From Terana coerulea (taxonomy: Eukaryota > Basidiomycota > Agaricomycetes > Polyporales > Phanerochaetaceae), in assembly GCA_024811115.1 (NCBI GenBank), contig JAKOGH010000168.1, positions 1-64,000 of the forward strand: a DNA stretch of 64,000 bases, given 5' to 3'. A model generated the notes under the pieces. It searched no databases. It had not been told where the DNA came from and saw nothing but the letters and a program-made list of their open reading frames with translations. The position numbers and the translations under genes were made by a program. Shown here in pieces: positions 33,561 through 45,616 of this stretch (positions within the stretch are counted from its first letter, which is position 1; the number at the start of each line of letters is the position of its first letter).

Positions 33561-35397
33561 AGAGCGTTTGGGGAAGCGTGCAGGATGGAATGACGGAGGG
33601 TGCGTGCGAGCTGTCAGAGAAGCACGAATGCACGTCGAGCGTGGGACAGTCGCGGGCCCACGTGCCGGCGTCCTGACGCGCCCACCGCGCCCATTGCACC
33701 CGAGCCGAGGCCCCTCTGCTGACGCCTCGCGAGAGTCTTGAAGCAGACTGCACCGCATACGCTTTCGGCCGCGCCACAACGTCGCAGCATGTTGGCGACC
33801 CTGCTTCATGCTTCATGAGGATCTCCGACGGGCTCAAACCCTGTGTGGACAGAGCTCCGCATCCACGCCGCTGCCGCACTCGGCCTCCCTGCTGCTGACT
33901 ACGCCTCTGCCCAACAGCTTCCATTTCGCGCCGTCTCACTGCTGCCAGGAGACTGGCCTCTCTCATTGGATGCCGTCGCGGCGTTCCAGACGCCTGGATG
34001 TGTTTCCCACTGCTCGCCCTCTCGCCCTCGTCCTCTCCCACCGCCACTCTAGAACAGTGCCGAAACTCTGCTGGGCTCGTTCTTAGAGGCCCTTACCTCC
34101 GTCAGTTGCTACACTGTCTCAATTGGCGCAATATGTTGGGCTTCGCACGCATCATCTATGTACGTACCACCCTCCGCGCATCAGGGCATCACCACGCTGA
34201 AATGGATTGACAGGCCGTCGAAGCACCCTGGGGACCCTTGGACGGTGGGACATCTCGCCGCTGCAGCGTCGCAGGAGATCAACGCTTCGGGAAGGAATTT
34301 CGCACACCCAAGCTCAAACCTGCAAGCTTCGTGACGTCTGCGTCCGCACGAACGTAGCGGCGCGACCTGGTGCATATACCTCGCTTGCCGAGCGGCATAT
34401 GGCGCTCCGTGGCCGGGGTCTACGCACAAGGACGCTCTATCTGTCAGAACGAGGTTTGCAAGCTTCTGGTCATGTCCCGCAGGATCAAAACATGCATGGT
34501 GAGTTGTTCATGCGCACGCATGGCATACTTTGTACATGTCTGATTATGCCTTGACCGCAGCTATGTCATTAGACACCATTTTCCGTTGCACGGACCGAGC
34601 CGACATGCGCGCAGCGCGCTAAAGAGCAAGGCAGTGGCAGGCCGATAACATGCATGCAACGCACTGGCGCACATAGCTTAAGTCTGCGCCGTTTCTTGGC
34701 CTCGATGGCTGACCTCGCTGCATGGGAGAGGTCCACGGACGTGCGATGCGATGCGAACACAATGCCATCCGGCCTCGCTGATGGGTGGCGGGCAGGCATA
34801 GTAAGTGCAGCAGAGACCGGTCCACCCGGACATGTTCTTTCAACCAATGTCTCCTTGCTCGGTGTTGACTAAAACATTAATGGCGAGCCAGTCTGGACGC
34901 ACGGTATGCTCTTTTTACGCTATGGTGAGACATTTGCTATATCTCAGATGCCTGCATCCATCTCGAATCTAACAGTAGCGATGAATAGACTGATATATAA
35001 CAGTGAAATATGCGCTTCGTTCAGTCCAAGCTCTGTTTGCCCCACAAGGCACGCGCTCCCGGAGGCAAACGTTAGGACAGCGACTGTTCTCAGCACCGCG
35101 CTCGACCACTTGCCTTGCGCGCAAGACAGCCAGGAACCCTTGCGCCTGAATATCTTGTGAGTTGCACAGCTGATACTTAGGTGTATAATCTGCTGACTAC
35201 GCTATGACGATGAATATCTAGGTTTTTCGCTGTTTGTGTATCTTGATGTCGCCTAGGGTGAGCGATACGGTACCTGACAGTTGTTAACGCAGAAGATTCA
35301 TCGGAGGTGTAGCTCTATGTGTGGCGATGCACCGGTTCTTCGAGAGACAACTATATATGACGCCGATGCTGCCGCATGTATCCCTTCTTGCGTTACC
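33560..35397. repeat. Right arm of inverted duplication: 5' flank of copy D
   Basis: Matches the reverse complement of 25.8-27.9 kb over most of its length, and partly 41.88-42.55 kb. A shared sequence near 33640 includes CGAGCGTGGGACAG and GACGCGCCC. No coding gene was seen. Confidence 0.7.
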
Positions 35398-38046
35398 ATG
35401 GACTCTCCACTCCTCAGCTCAAGCGAGCGAGCAAGCCGAATCCTTCCCGGGCCTGATCCACCGCAGGAGACGACCAACGTCACCAGTACGGACAGCAAGT
35501 ATCGTTGGCTGGTGCAGGGTTGCGTCGGCCTCCACCTCGGGCTCGCTCTCATTTACATCGTTCTCCTTGTGGTATATCTCAAACGCTATGAGCACCGAAT
35601 TGTAGTCAGCATGGACACCTCCGCATACATGCGACTACCTTCAGTCATCTCTCTTGTTTCGCAAACCATCGGCACTGTGAGTTGTACCCATTTTGCGCTG
35701 GCACTTGACCAGCGGAGTTATATTGACTGATAACTGCGATGTCCTAGTTATATATTGCATTGCTTGTGCTATTCACCCAGCGCATTGCCCTCGCTCGCGA
35801 CCTGCACACCCGTCAAACTCTTACGGCTCTCCATGATAGGTCAACCGCCTGGCTTGGGATTGGATCGGCCTGTACTTCTCTCTGGCACCAGATGAAACGA
35901 AATGCGGCTTTCTTCGGCGTCTTGCATATCACGCTATACTTACTATGCACCTTCGTTCTGCATATCACCATCCCCGGCCTGTTCAGCGTTGTCCCTTTCA
36001 ACGTGACAAGCACGATGGATGTACAGACACAGCCCGCCTTTCTTCAAGACTTCGCATTTGGGTACGCCGATGTTCCTTATCCACTGATGGGCATACCTGA
36101 AAGTCAGTGGTTAGTGCCTCTCAGTCGGCCTTCGACATCCTCCCCGTGTATGGCAAGCTCCCTACCATAGGTCTACAGGATAACATGGTGTATGACGTGA
36201 TACCTGACATACCCTCAGCATATGGTGAAACGACTGTCAACGCGTTAATTTTCGACGTTGACTGCACAGCCTTGCCATTGGAGGAAAAGAACCTCACATG
36301 GATCAATCCATCGAGCACAGTGTACCCTGAGCCTCTGGTATGGGCTGTTGATATAGGTGTGTATGGGGGCCGCAGGCCGAGTGCTTTCTAAATATGCTAG
36401 GTGTGTCTTCTGCAATAACTATTGTGGCATTCCGCTTATAATCAAACTACGCAGCTTCAGCATCGCTCAGCTTTGTTTCAAGCTGTAGTGTTCCAATTGA
36501 GTACTCCTCACAATTTGCGCGGCCCATCATTATGGCCTCAACCCTCCCCATTGTTGACTCTATGGGGTTGTAGCTCCCTGGATACCCCTCCACCCTCAGA
36601 TTGTTCAAACTGGTCAGCGAGCTGGTAACAGGGGGCAGCAGACAAGTATGTGATTAGATGCGTACCTAGGGTCTGCAGGTGTCCTGACATGGAAATTTTT
36701 TCAGTTCTCATCTCCACGATGCAGTATGTGTCGTGTGGGATAGAAATACACAATCCAAGCATTACAGTCTCGGCAGATACACGTCAACCCGTACTCCCGA
36801 CACAAGAGCAAGCGCGGTGGGCAAATCACACCGGGCAGCAAGACATGCTAGCACTCTTGACCAATGTCAGTGATATCCATTTTGTTGAACTTGGCAAACT
36901 ATGCATGATCTGACAAGTCATCCTTAAATGAGATCTCTGCCATACCATCATCTGCACCTGGGGCACTGTCTCAATTTTCGTATGAGCAGAGTTATGACTT
37001 TGCCACGGCTGTGACTGCCCTCCATATTAACGTATCAGACACTGTGGGCGCACCACGTAAATTCAATTTAACAACGATTTCCAACGCCAGTGCCCTTGCA
37101 AGCAATTGGAGCTCTTCACCACAGTACTCAGCATTTGACATGTGAGTCAAGCCATCAATCAGTCATTCATGAGCAGTAAACTTACATTCGGGCAGGTTTA
37201 TCATCAGCGACCTTATGGGCTACGAGCGCGCCAGCCCGGTCCCAACTCCTTTCAAGCAGGTTCGACTCACAGACCTGAATCTCAGCATTGGTAGAGCCTT
37301 GGCGGCGGTTTATTGGTACAGTAGGTACCTATTTAGTCAGCTGGCGGGAGCCAAAAGGTACTGATTATTGCGTTGGCGTAGGCGGAAATCTTACCGTTAT
37401 CCCCGATCCCTCTATACCCCCATGGGACAGTGCGAACGGTACAGTTCAAGCAACTGCGACTGAAAAGCTGGGGAATGCATCCATTACTACAATCGCAACT
37501 ATGTCCAGACTTGAAGTGAGTCCACAGTATGCTCAGTGACACAAAGGGAACCCAAAACTAAAACAATATGCATTTCAAAATCATAGTTGAATACTCTGCA
37601 GGTATGCATGTCCTCCTCCTGACGCTATGCTTTCATTATTGACGACACCGCAGCTCACTATAGGCCTTGCGACATCGGTCGCACTCCTTGTTCTTTGTCT
37701 CATTTTCGTCTTGCAACCGGCGTCGACGGAGCGACAGCATATCTTGGACAACGCTGGGCTCCTTCAGCTCACCTGGCTCCTCGGGAACGAACCGCATCTG
37801 TCGACCATCAAAGTGCCGACGCTGGAAGCATTGCGTGACGCCGGCATGTTCCATGTGCAGCTGAGCGACAGAGCTCGGGCGAGGATGCGGGAGGCCTTCC
37901 AGGCTTTGGAGGTGTTGGAGGAGGTGCTGGAGGAAGAAAGTACAGCGGCAGCTAGCACCCTGTGGGCACGCTCCGAGAGCAGCCTCTGTCATGGCGAGGG
38001 AGTTGACGACATGATTGGAGCAGAGAAGCGGCTGCTTGGACCATGA
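35398..38046 (+). pseudogene. HYEH-family membrane protein, copy D (in-frame stop)
   Basis: Plus-strand copy with MDSPLLSSSERAS at the start (ATG 35398-35400), KRYEHRIVVSMDTSAYMRL, LTALHDRSTAWLGIGSA, LQDNMVYDVIPDIPSAYG, IMASTLPIVDSMGL, LTDLNLSIGRALAAVYWYS, and a last helix with LLQLTWLLGNEPHLSTI. The tail ends at 38046 (GAEKRLLGP). The exon with IVDSMGL has TAG at 36571-36573, where copy C has Pro (GLPFPG). Family members have no intron here, so this is a nonsense codon. All other blocks read cleanly. The copy could be recently lost, carry a read-through stop, or contain an error. Confidence 0.72.
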
Positions 38047-38693
38047 TAGACGCGATGAGCGGATGTTCGGTCGCATTTCCTCGCACATAAGTAGATTCAA
38101 CAATTGGAGACATTTTCGTGACGTTCGCGTCCACATGAACATATTTGAGCTTCGCACAACCCGTAGACCTGATCTTGAACGCGTACCTGTCCGGTCCAGC
38201 ATTCCCGTCGCCGGGCTGGTCGGGTACCGGAGTAGGCGGCGAGTGCGAACTCGTCAAGGATTCGTTGAGTTTTGTTCTCTTTTTCGTCTTCTTGTGTATG
38301 CCTTAAACTCGCTCACGCTTCTCTGCCTCGCCTCCTCGCCTCCGTCTTTCCTTTCCACGTCATCGTGACTCTGTTTGTTCATGCTGCATGGCCTTTTGCA
38401 GTTCTTCGGAATGTTACAGCCTTCGTCCTATTGTTCATGCTTTCGTCTCGCGTTCGTTTTCCGTCGCAGTTTGTTTCCAGTTTGTCACGGTGTGTCGCTT
38501 CACGTGCTAGATACTTTACTTTCCTTACCTACTGTCGTTACTGTATATCATAGTCGCTACGTCGGGAATTGGCATATGCTCTCGTTATTCCGGTTCATAA
38601 AAATATGCAATGTGTGTCACATTCCAGTCTAACAGCAGTCTACCCGTCAACAAGTGACTAAGAACGCCGCGATCTCCGAGCTCTGCTGCTGAG
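38047..38693. repeat. Spacer with duplicated RGS 3'-UTR segment
   Basis: 38047-38190 matches the downstream flank of remnant H (42753-42880). 38272-38600 is an inverted copy of the RGS 3' untranslated region (28190-28527). No gene was seen. Confidence 0.6.
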
Positions 38694-41302
38694 TCATACA
38701 CCTCCATTCAACGTACAGCTGCTGCTCGTGTCACCGAAGTGGTCTTCTTCCTCCTCGCCCTTCAAAGCAGCATATAGCCTAGGAATCGAGAGGTTCTGCT
38801 GCTCGAGAGCCCGGCGCGTCTTCTCGCGCGCGCGCTCGTTCATCCGCACCTCGAACATGCCCGCCGCGCGCAGGGCGTCGGCCGTCGGCCGCGCCACCTC
38901 TTCCAGGCGCGGCTCGTTGCCGAGCAGCCAGGCAAGCTGCAGGAGGCCGGCGCTGTCCACGAAGTCGCCCGGGCTGCCAGCGGCAGCAGGGGCACTGCGC
39001 ATGAAGCCCAGCGCGAGGATGAGGAGCAGTGCCGACATGGCAAGCCCTATAGCCAACTAGGACCGCGGTCAGCAGGGTAGACAGCATCAAATCAGACGTA
39101 CAACTACCGGTAATAAATTCAGCTACGCAGGAGGGGTCGCGTTCAAGGTGAACTCTCGTGCCTGAGTGGATATCGAGGCGGATAACATACCTCCAAGCGG
39201 CTCCTGACCTCAGATATCATGATGGTAGCTTCGCCGCGTCCTGGAGTTGGGATATTACCTCCAGGTGGCGCTCCCGTGTGAATATCCGAGTAATTGGTTG
39301 TGCTTCCTAAGAGACGTTCAGTTTATCAGATGAGGGAAGACGGGACTGGAATGTGACCCACCGCACCAGTAAAGAGCTGCTATAGCCTTGGAAATGCTGA
39401 AGTTCAAGTCCGCGACTGAAAGATTGTTCGGTGCAGTGCCTCCGTCGGTGACACCAAGATCCTTCATCAAAAACCTACAGAATGAAGCGGATGTTCAGCA
39501 GCCTTGTCACGTGCGAGAAAAGCGTTGAAGGGCGGCGTACGAGTCAAACACCTGGCGACTCAGGATATGCGAAGCGGGAGCTGGGTGATCGCTGTCGAGG
39601 GCCAGAATTTGTGCGTGAGCGGCGGCCGAAGTGCTCGCGTTGAGTGATATCGGACTCTGAGGCTCCCGAATGCTGGTATTTACATAGAATTCAGAAACAG
39701 AAGTTGGAAGATCTTTTGGTGACGCGGACAACATTGAGTAGAGCTTGACGCAAGAAGCCAATTTGTCCTAACCTTAGCAACTTCAAACGCCACGGCAAAC
39801 AAAAACGCAACATACCGCAGCTGCATTCAATATGAACTCGTTCCCAGGGTTGCGGTATGCTTGATTGAATTGCGAGTAGTCGTCAGCTGACTGCCTGAGC
39901 TTAGCCGGCTGCCTGCTTTCCACAGATATGTTGATAGGCAAGCTGTAAGTAGAAAGACCGCAAGCAAGAAGCTGCACAGCGTTGACAAGAACTGATCAGA
40001 AAAGATTTTGATGAGCGAATACAAGGAGATGCTAGCAGGTATGCTTACTGCCGCTTGAATTGTATACACTTCCATTTGAAAGCACAATGTCAACTTCGCC
40101 TGCCTTAAGGACTTGGGGGTAGATTGAAGTCCATGGAATTTGAGAGCCGGAGGAGTCGGCGATAGGTACAGTTGAAGCTACGATAACATTTTTGACCATA
40201 GGATCACCAGTATCATTCAATCGGTAGTCAAGGACGGTTGAAGTTACAGATGCCTTGCCTGGGTTACAGCATGACTATAAGACGCGCATATAGTCAACCA
40301 TAATAGGGGGACTTACTGGGTACGTCGATAGTAAATATAGTCTGCTGTAGTCCATCACCTGCACTTAGGTTGAATGTCCAATAATCGGACTGCTGCAAGT
40401 CCTGCGACGGCTCAGATGGGTATGCTTCAACAGACCCTTGTGACAAGGGCTGGCAAGATACTTGAAAGATGGAGGTATTAACTGTGGTAGTCCCAACCGC
40501 AGAAGGTAGCGCAGGGATGACGTCATATATCATGTCGTTATCCAGTCCAATCATGGGGAATTGCCCGTACGCCGACAAAATATAATACGTCAATGGTGCC
40601 TCGCTGTTGCTCTCTGAGAAAGAATATCCTAGAGTCGGGATGGACGTCACTTACCCAGGGTAGTAGTTCAGCGGGACCGCAAGCGTTGTTGACTGCGTCG
40701 TAGCAACGGTAGCGTTGTATGGCAGAACGTGAAACAGGCTCGGTATGGTTATGTGCAGCACGAAGACGCCGAGGAGATACAGCGTGACGTGCAAGACACC
40801 CAGGACTGCTGCGGGACATTGGATTTGTTGCCAGAGAGAAGAGCAGGCCGACCCGAGACCCAGCCAAGCCTGCGACCTGTCGTGGATGGCAGTAAGGGAT
40901 TGCGGGGTGTACAAGTCTCGACGAAGAGCGAAGCGCTGCGTAGAAAGCACCAGAAGCGCGAGATATACCTGCCACGTATCCTGTGAGTGACGAGTAGTTA
41001 TGGTGATTCATGCCACTTACAGTGCCGATGGTCTGGGAGACAAGCGAGACCACGAGAGGAAGGCGTATGCTCGCCGCCGTGTCGAGGTCGACAGAAATTG
41101 CATGCTCGTAGTGATGGGAGTACACGACAAACAGCGCGACGTGTATGAGCGGCAGTCCAACGTGTAGTAAGATGCCAGCCCACTGGCGGCCGTGGGGCAC
41201 GCTCCTTGTCATAGCACGGTTCGGTACTGTTGGCTGGATCAAAGTCGCCTTGACGTGCGCCACATCGTCGTTCTGTGTACCATGAAGCTGGAGTTTGGTC
41301 AT
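38694..41302 (-). CDS. HYEH-family membrane protein, copy E (apparently intact)
   Basis: Start ATG at 41300-41302 (MTKLQLHGTQNDD). Topology read from the sequence: cytosolic N-terminus of about 45 residues; helix 1 (ILLHVGLPLIHVALFVVY) then SHHYEHAISVDLDTAASIRL; helix 2 (VVSLVSQTIG, intron, YLALLVLS); LTAIHDRSQAWLGLGSA; helix 3 (LGVLHVTLYLLGVFVLHIT); a long ectodomain with many N-x-S/T sites, split by introns (LDNDMIYDVIPALPSAVG; ASTVPIADSSGSQIPW; NISVESRQP; VADLNFSISKAIAALYW); helix 4 (IGLAMSALLLILALGFM); and a cytosolic tail of about 100 residues with the conserved DSAGLLQLAWLLGNEPRLEE. No in-frame stop or frame break was found. Function unknown; a receptor or adhesion role is only a guess. 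Confidence 0.75.
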
Positions 41303-42543
41303 CAGGTTTGAAGGATAGTGCGTGCCGGCCAGCAGCTTGCGTTCAATGTGTTCAACGAGGCAGCACTACTGGAGTATATATAGTATGCGCAGCTTGTTTC
41401 TGAGTGCTCACCCCGTACACGAAGTACGCTATCTGCCATTCGCTGCTGCAACCGGTTAACCGACGTAATGAAGACGGATACCATCGCCTACAATGAGATC
41501 GTTACTATGCTCGATGGTACTATGGTCGAATACTCGATGTCAATAGTGCGGCAAGTTTGATGACTTGTTAGAATGCACCTCCTGTCTAGTTCCTACATTC
41601 ACGGGGAAAGAGAGGCCTGACCAGATGCCGAGGTAGCACTAGCAGGTCGGATTGACCCACGGTCTGCTGGCAATGACGGTATGTTTGATGCACGAGCAGG
41701 GATACAAATGCAGATGGTGCGCGGCGGAGCGTCGGAAAAGTTGGCAGCACCTGAGGCCTTGTAGTGACCGCGGCGAGGTTGCGCAACACAAGGCTGTCCG
41801 CGTTGCAAGTCGTGTTGCGCCGGCGGAGTCAGGTTTGGGACGCGCTGCGGGCGCATGCCCCACCCGTTGGCCAGCCGTACGTGCAGTCACGATTTCCACC
41901 TCGCCGTCGAGAAGCGCGTTCCAGCGTCGGGGCGGGATGAATGTGAGCGGCTGAGGCGGTGGACGAAAGCAGATCTAAGAACGGCGTGGGCGCGTACGCG
42001 TGGTGCAAAGTACGTCGAGCGTGAGACAGTTGCGGGCGCACGTGCGAAGCTCCTGACGCGCCCACCGCTTGCTCTCCATCCCCTATCCTCCTAGACCGCT
42101 ACCTTCCACGGATCCCGAGCCGAGGCAGACAAAGTGGCGACTCTAGAAAACTCCAGAATACCCACAACGCACACGCTTTTGGACTCCGGATGCGCCACAA
42201 TTTTACTGCGTGTCGATGTCTGAACCGGGAACGATAACAAGCTCTGTGTGGCTAGAGCGTCGCCCACACCGCTACCCCACCCACCCTTCCTGCCGCCTAC
42301 ACCTCTGCATAAGGGTTTTCATCTCGCGTCGTCTCCCTGCTGCCAGGGGACCAGCCTCTCTCACTGGACGCATTCCGGACTGCCCGGATCTGTTTCCCGC
42401 TGCTCGCCCTGCTACCTCGTCCTCTGGCCCACCGTTCCTCGAAAACACGACATCGCAGATACGCTTTATGTGTGGAAGTACACCAGTTCTTCCAGGTGCG
42501 ACTGCATTTGCACCGGTACCGCATGCTTTTCATCTTGCCCGGC
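41303..42543. other. Spacer: copy E promoter and third copy of the C/D 5' flank
   Basis: 41340-41760 is homologous to 45640-46110 upstream of copy F, so the promoter was duplicated with the gene. 41880-42540 resembles the 5' flanks of copies C and D. No independent gene was seen. Confidence 0.6.
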
Positions 42544-42752
42544 ATGAACTCTCCACTCCTCACCTCAGGCGAGCAAGCGAACCGGATCCCTCCCGAATCC
42601 GATTCACTGCAAAAAATGACCTATGCCGCCAACACAAATGGCAAGTAAGTACAGCGGCCGCCCGCCTGTGGGCACGCTCCGAGGGCGACATGTGTCAGGG
42701 CGAGGCAGATGACGACGTGGTTGGAGCAGAGAAGCGGCTACTTGAGCCATGA
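42544..42752 (+). pseudogene. HYEH-family remnant H: 5' and 3' ends fused by deletion
   Basis: The first 100 nt (MNSPLLTSGEQAN, ATG 42544) match the start of copies C/D. The rest, from about 42650, matches their last 100 nt (LWARSEGDMCQGE to GAEKRLLEP, stop 42750-42752). About 2.4 kb in between is missing. The break sits at AAGTAAGTAC, and copy D carries AAGTA at both corresponding points (35496-35500 and 37938-37942). Both flanks are those of a C/D-type copy. Confidence 0.8.
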
Positions 42753-43017
42753 TGGGCGAGAAGAATGGACGTTCGGTTGCATTTTCTCGCACATAAATGC
42801 AATAATTACAAAAATCTTCGTGACATTGGCGTTCGCACGAACTTAGTTGAGCTTTACACAACCCCTAGTAGGCTAGATGTTGGCCATTGCTACATTGAAC
42901 GTCGACATATTATCCTCTTGTTGTCTTCATATGACATGCAATGCACTGGGGGAACTAGCCCAACGGTCATCTGTCTGTTAACAAGAGCTACGGTGTATGC
43001 CCCATCACGGTCCCATA

Positions 43018-45616
43018 CTACTCCTTCGTCACAGAATCTCGTCCAACACCCTCGGCTAGCATTGTCTCGCTCATCTCGTCCTCCTCTGCATTGTCCATCA
43101 AAGCCGAGTACAGCGACACCCGCTGCTTCCATCGCTGCCGCCGGACGGTCGGACTTGCATCCTGAGCACCCTTGCGTTCGAGCGCCTGGAGCATCTTCTC
43201 ATACGCACGCTCGCTCATCCGGACCTCGAACATACCCGCCGCGCGCAGGGCGTCCAACGATGGCTGCTCGAGCGTGGCGAGGTGTGGCTCGTTCCCGATG
43301 AGCCAGGTGAGCTGCAGGATGCCTGCGCTGTCCACGAAGTCGGTCGGGTCCGCGGCGGCCGCTGGACCATTCATGAAGCCCAGCGCGAGGACGAGGAGCA
43401 GTAGCGACGTTGCGAGCCCTATGACCAGCTATGACTGGGATCAGCGTCGTGAGTCGTCAGGCCGTGATATGAACCTACGGGCAACAGATTGAGCTACGTT
43501 GTGGTCGTGATTAGATTTGATATCTGACGGGAAGCGGTAGAGAGGTGGCGTACGCCTAAACGATTCATGACTTTCGATATCGTGATGACAGCTTCGCCTC
43601 TTCGTAGAATCGGGGCATCTTCGATGTTTATAGAGTGCTCCCTGAAAGGTCTTGAGCTTGGATAAGGGAATGTAGAAGTAAAATGGGACTGACCGTACCA
43701 GTAAATGGCTGCTAGAGCCTTTCCGATGCTGAGGTTCAGGTCCGTATATGAGATATTGGTAGGAGCGCTGAGCCCGTCTACTATACCAAGATCATCCATC
43801 ACGAAGCTGGAAAGAGTAATTTGAGATGCAATTATGAACGGGGTAGGCTACTGAACCGACAACTCACGAGTCAAATGCGCTTCGTTCTTGCAAGGCTTGG
43901 TTAACAAAATCATATGAAGGCATCTGATTCAGGACCGTAGCCTTGGTGGCCGAATTCAAGTTGAGGAATATTGGGGCCTGGGGGTCCTGAAAGCTGGTGT
44001 TTCCATAAACCAGGGTACGTTCACTGAACCCAGACCGGATCGTTGATGATCCGTGTGGTATTGCTTGAGCCTTGACAGAGAAAGTTGTACGGTCAGAGGT
44101 GAAGTGATGATGTCCAACCAGAATCCAAGAGACGACGTCACGACATGTAATACAGGGTCGTTCTCGGGGTTGTGCAGCACGGGATTTATCGGCCACTGCT
44201 CCTCTTCTATTTTCCTCCCCTGAGGCCTGAGTTTCCGGTCTTCTACGGAGACATTCGCAGTAAAGTTGTGGATGTAGATTTTGCAAGCGAGTATGTGCAC
44301 AGCATTCATGAGAGCTGATGAAGGAGTGATTTATTGAGGCGGTGCAGAAATTTGCCAGGAGGATCGCTCACCGCCTTCTTCGCAGACGTCCTCAGCATCG
44401 CATTGAAGCACCTGTGGGCTGAGCGCAAACCACGGCAATTGAGACCCAGAAGTATCCATGTTCAGTAAAGGCACAGTTGTGGTCAGGATGAGGTCTTGCT
44501 CTAAGCTATTGAGTTCGCAATCCTGGTTTACCGGAAAACATGTGATGTCCTTAAGACGGCTGGAAGTGATAGACGCAGTACCTACGCAGTATGGTTATCA
44601 AGACCGGGAATGTAGCTGGACAGGGAAATTGGCTCACTGGGTACGCTGATGTCAAACCACAACAATGTGTCATCCGTCACAGTGCTGTATGCCCATGGTA
44701 CTTCTGCCGTGCCGGGGGTCGCAGTGTTTGGAGCAGAAGCTATGGCATCCAGAACAGGCCCACAGGATGCTTGAAAAATGGAAGCGTTGACCTCAGTGGT
44801 ACCAAATGCGGAAGGTATCGGAGGGATGACGTCGTAAATGATGTTGTCGACCAGTCCGAGTGTAGGGAACTGCCCAAACACCGACAGAATATCGTACATT
44901 GATGATGTCAAACTAGACTCTGGTCAAAATCCGATCCCAAGAGTATGAGTGAAAGACACTTACTTCGGGGCGTAGTTTGACGGAATGGCAAGCACCGTTG
45001 ATTGTGTTGTTGCAATGGTGGCGTTAAAGGGCTCAACGTGGAACAAGCTGGGGATTGTTATATGCAGCGCAAAGACGCCAAGAAGGTAGAGTGCGACGTG
45101 CAGCACACCTAAGATTGCTGCGGGACGTTTGCGTTGCTGCCAAAGGGAAGAGCAGGCCGACCCTAGACCTAGCCAGGCTTGTGACTTGTCATGGATGGCA
45201 GTGAGGGACTGTGTGGTGTACAGGTCTCGCCGAAGAGCAAAACGCTGCGTAGAAAGTACGAGCAACGCAAGATACAACTGTGTCATATTGATGTGAGTAA
45301 CGACCGATTACACTCGAAAATTTGTGCCGCTCACCGTTCCAATGGTCTGTGATACCAACGAGACAACGAGAGGTAGGCGTATGCTTGCCGCCGTGTCAAG
45401 ATCGACCGAGACTGCGTGTTCCCAGTGATGAGAGTATACGCCGCATAGCATGGCATGCATGACGGGAAGTCCAACGTGAAGCAGAATGCAAGCCCACCGG
45501 CTGCCGCCTTGTGATCCAGTGCTTGTTGCGGCGTTGTCTCGTGTTGGCGGAGTCATAGGTGCCTCGGCGACATCCAATTCATCGTCGGATATATCATAAA
45601 GCTGAGGCTTAGACAT
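43018..45616 (-). CDS. HYEH-family membrane protein, copy F (apparently intact)
   Basis: Start ATG at 45614-45616 (MSKPQLYDISDDELD). Same exon and helix plan as copy E. The first motif reads SHHWEHAVSVDLDTAASI (Trp for Tyr). Later blocks are LTAIHDKSQAWLGLGSA, LVDNIIYDVIPPIPSAFG, VPLLNMDTSGSQLPWFAL, NFTANVSVEDRK and YTDLNLSIGKALAAIYWYG, then the last helix and LLQ-type block DSAGILQLTWLIGNEPHLAT. The tail is longer than in E and ends in EEDEMSETMLAEGVGRDS. No frame break was found. Tandem with E and G in the same direction, with 3' ends to the left. Confidence 0.75.
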
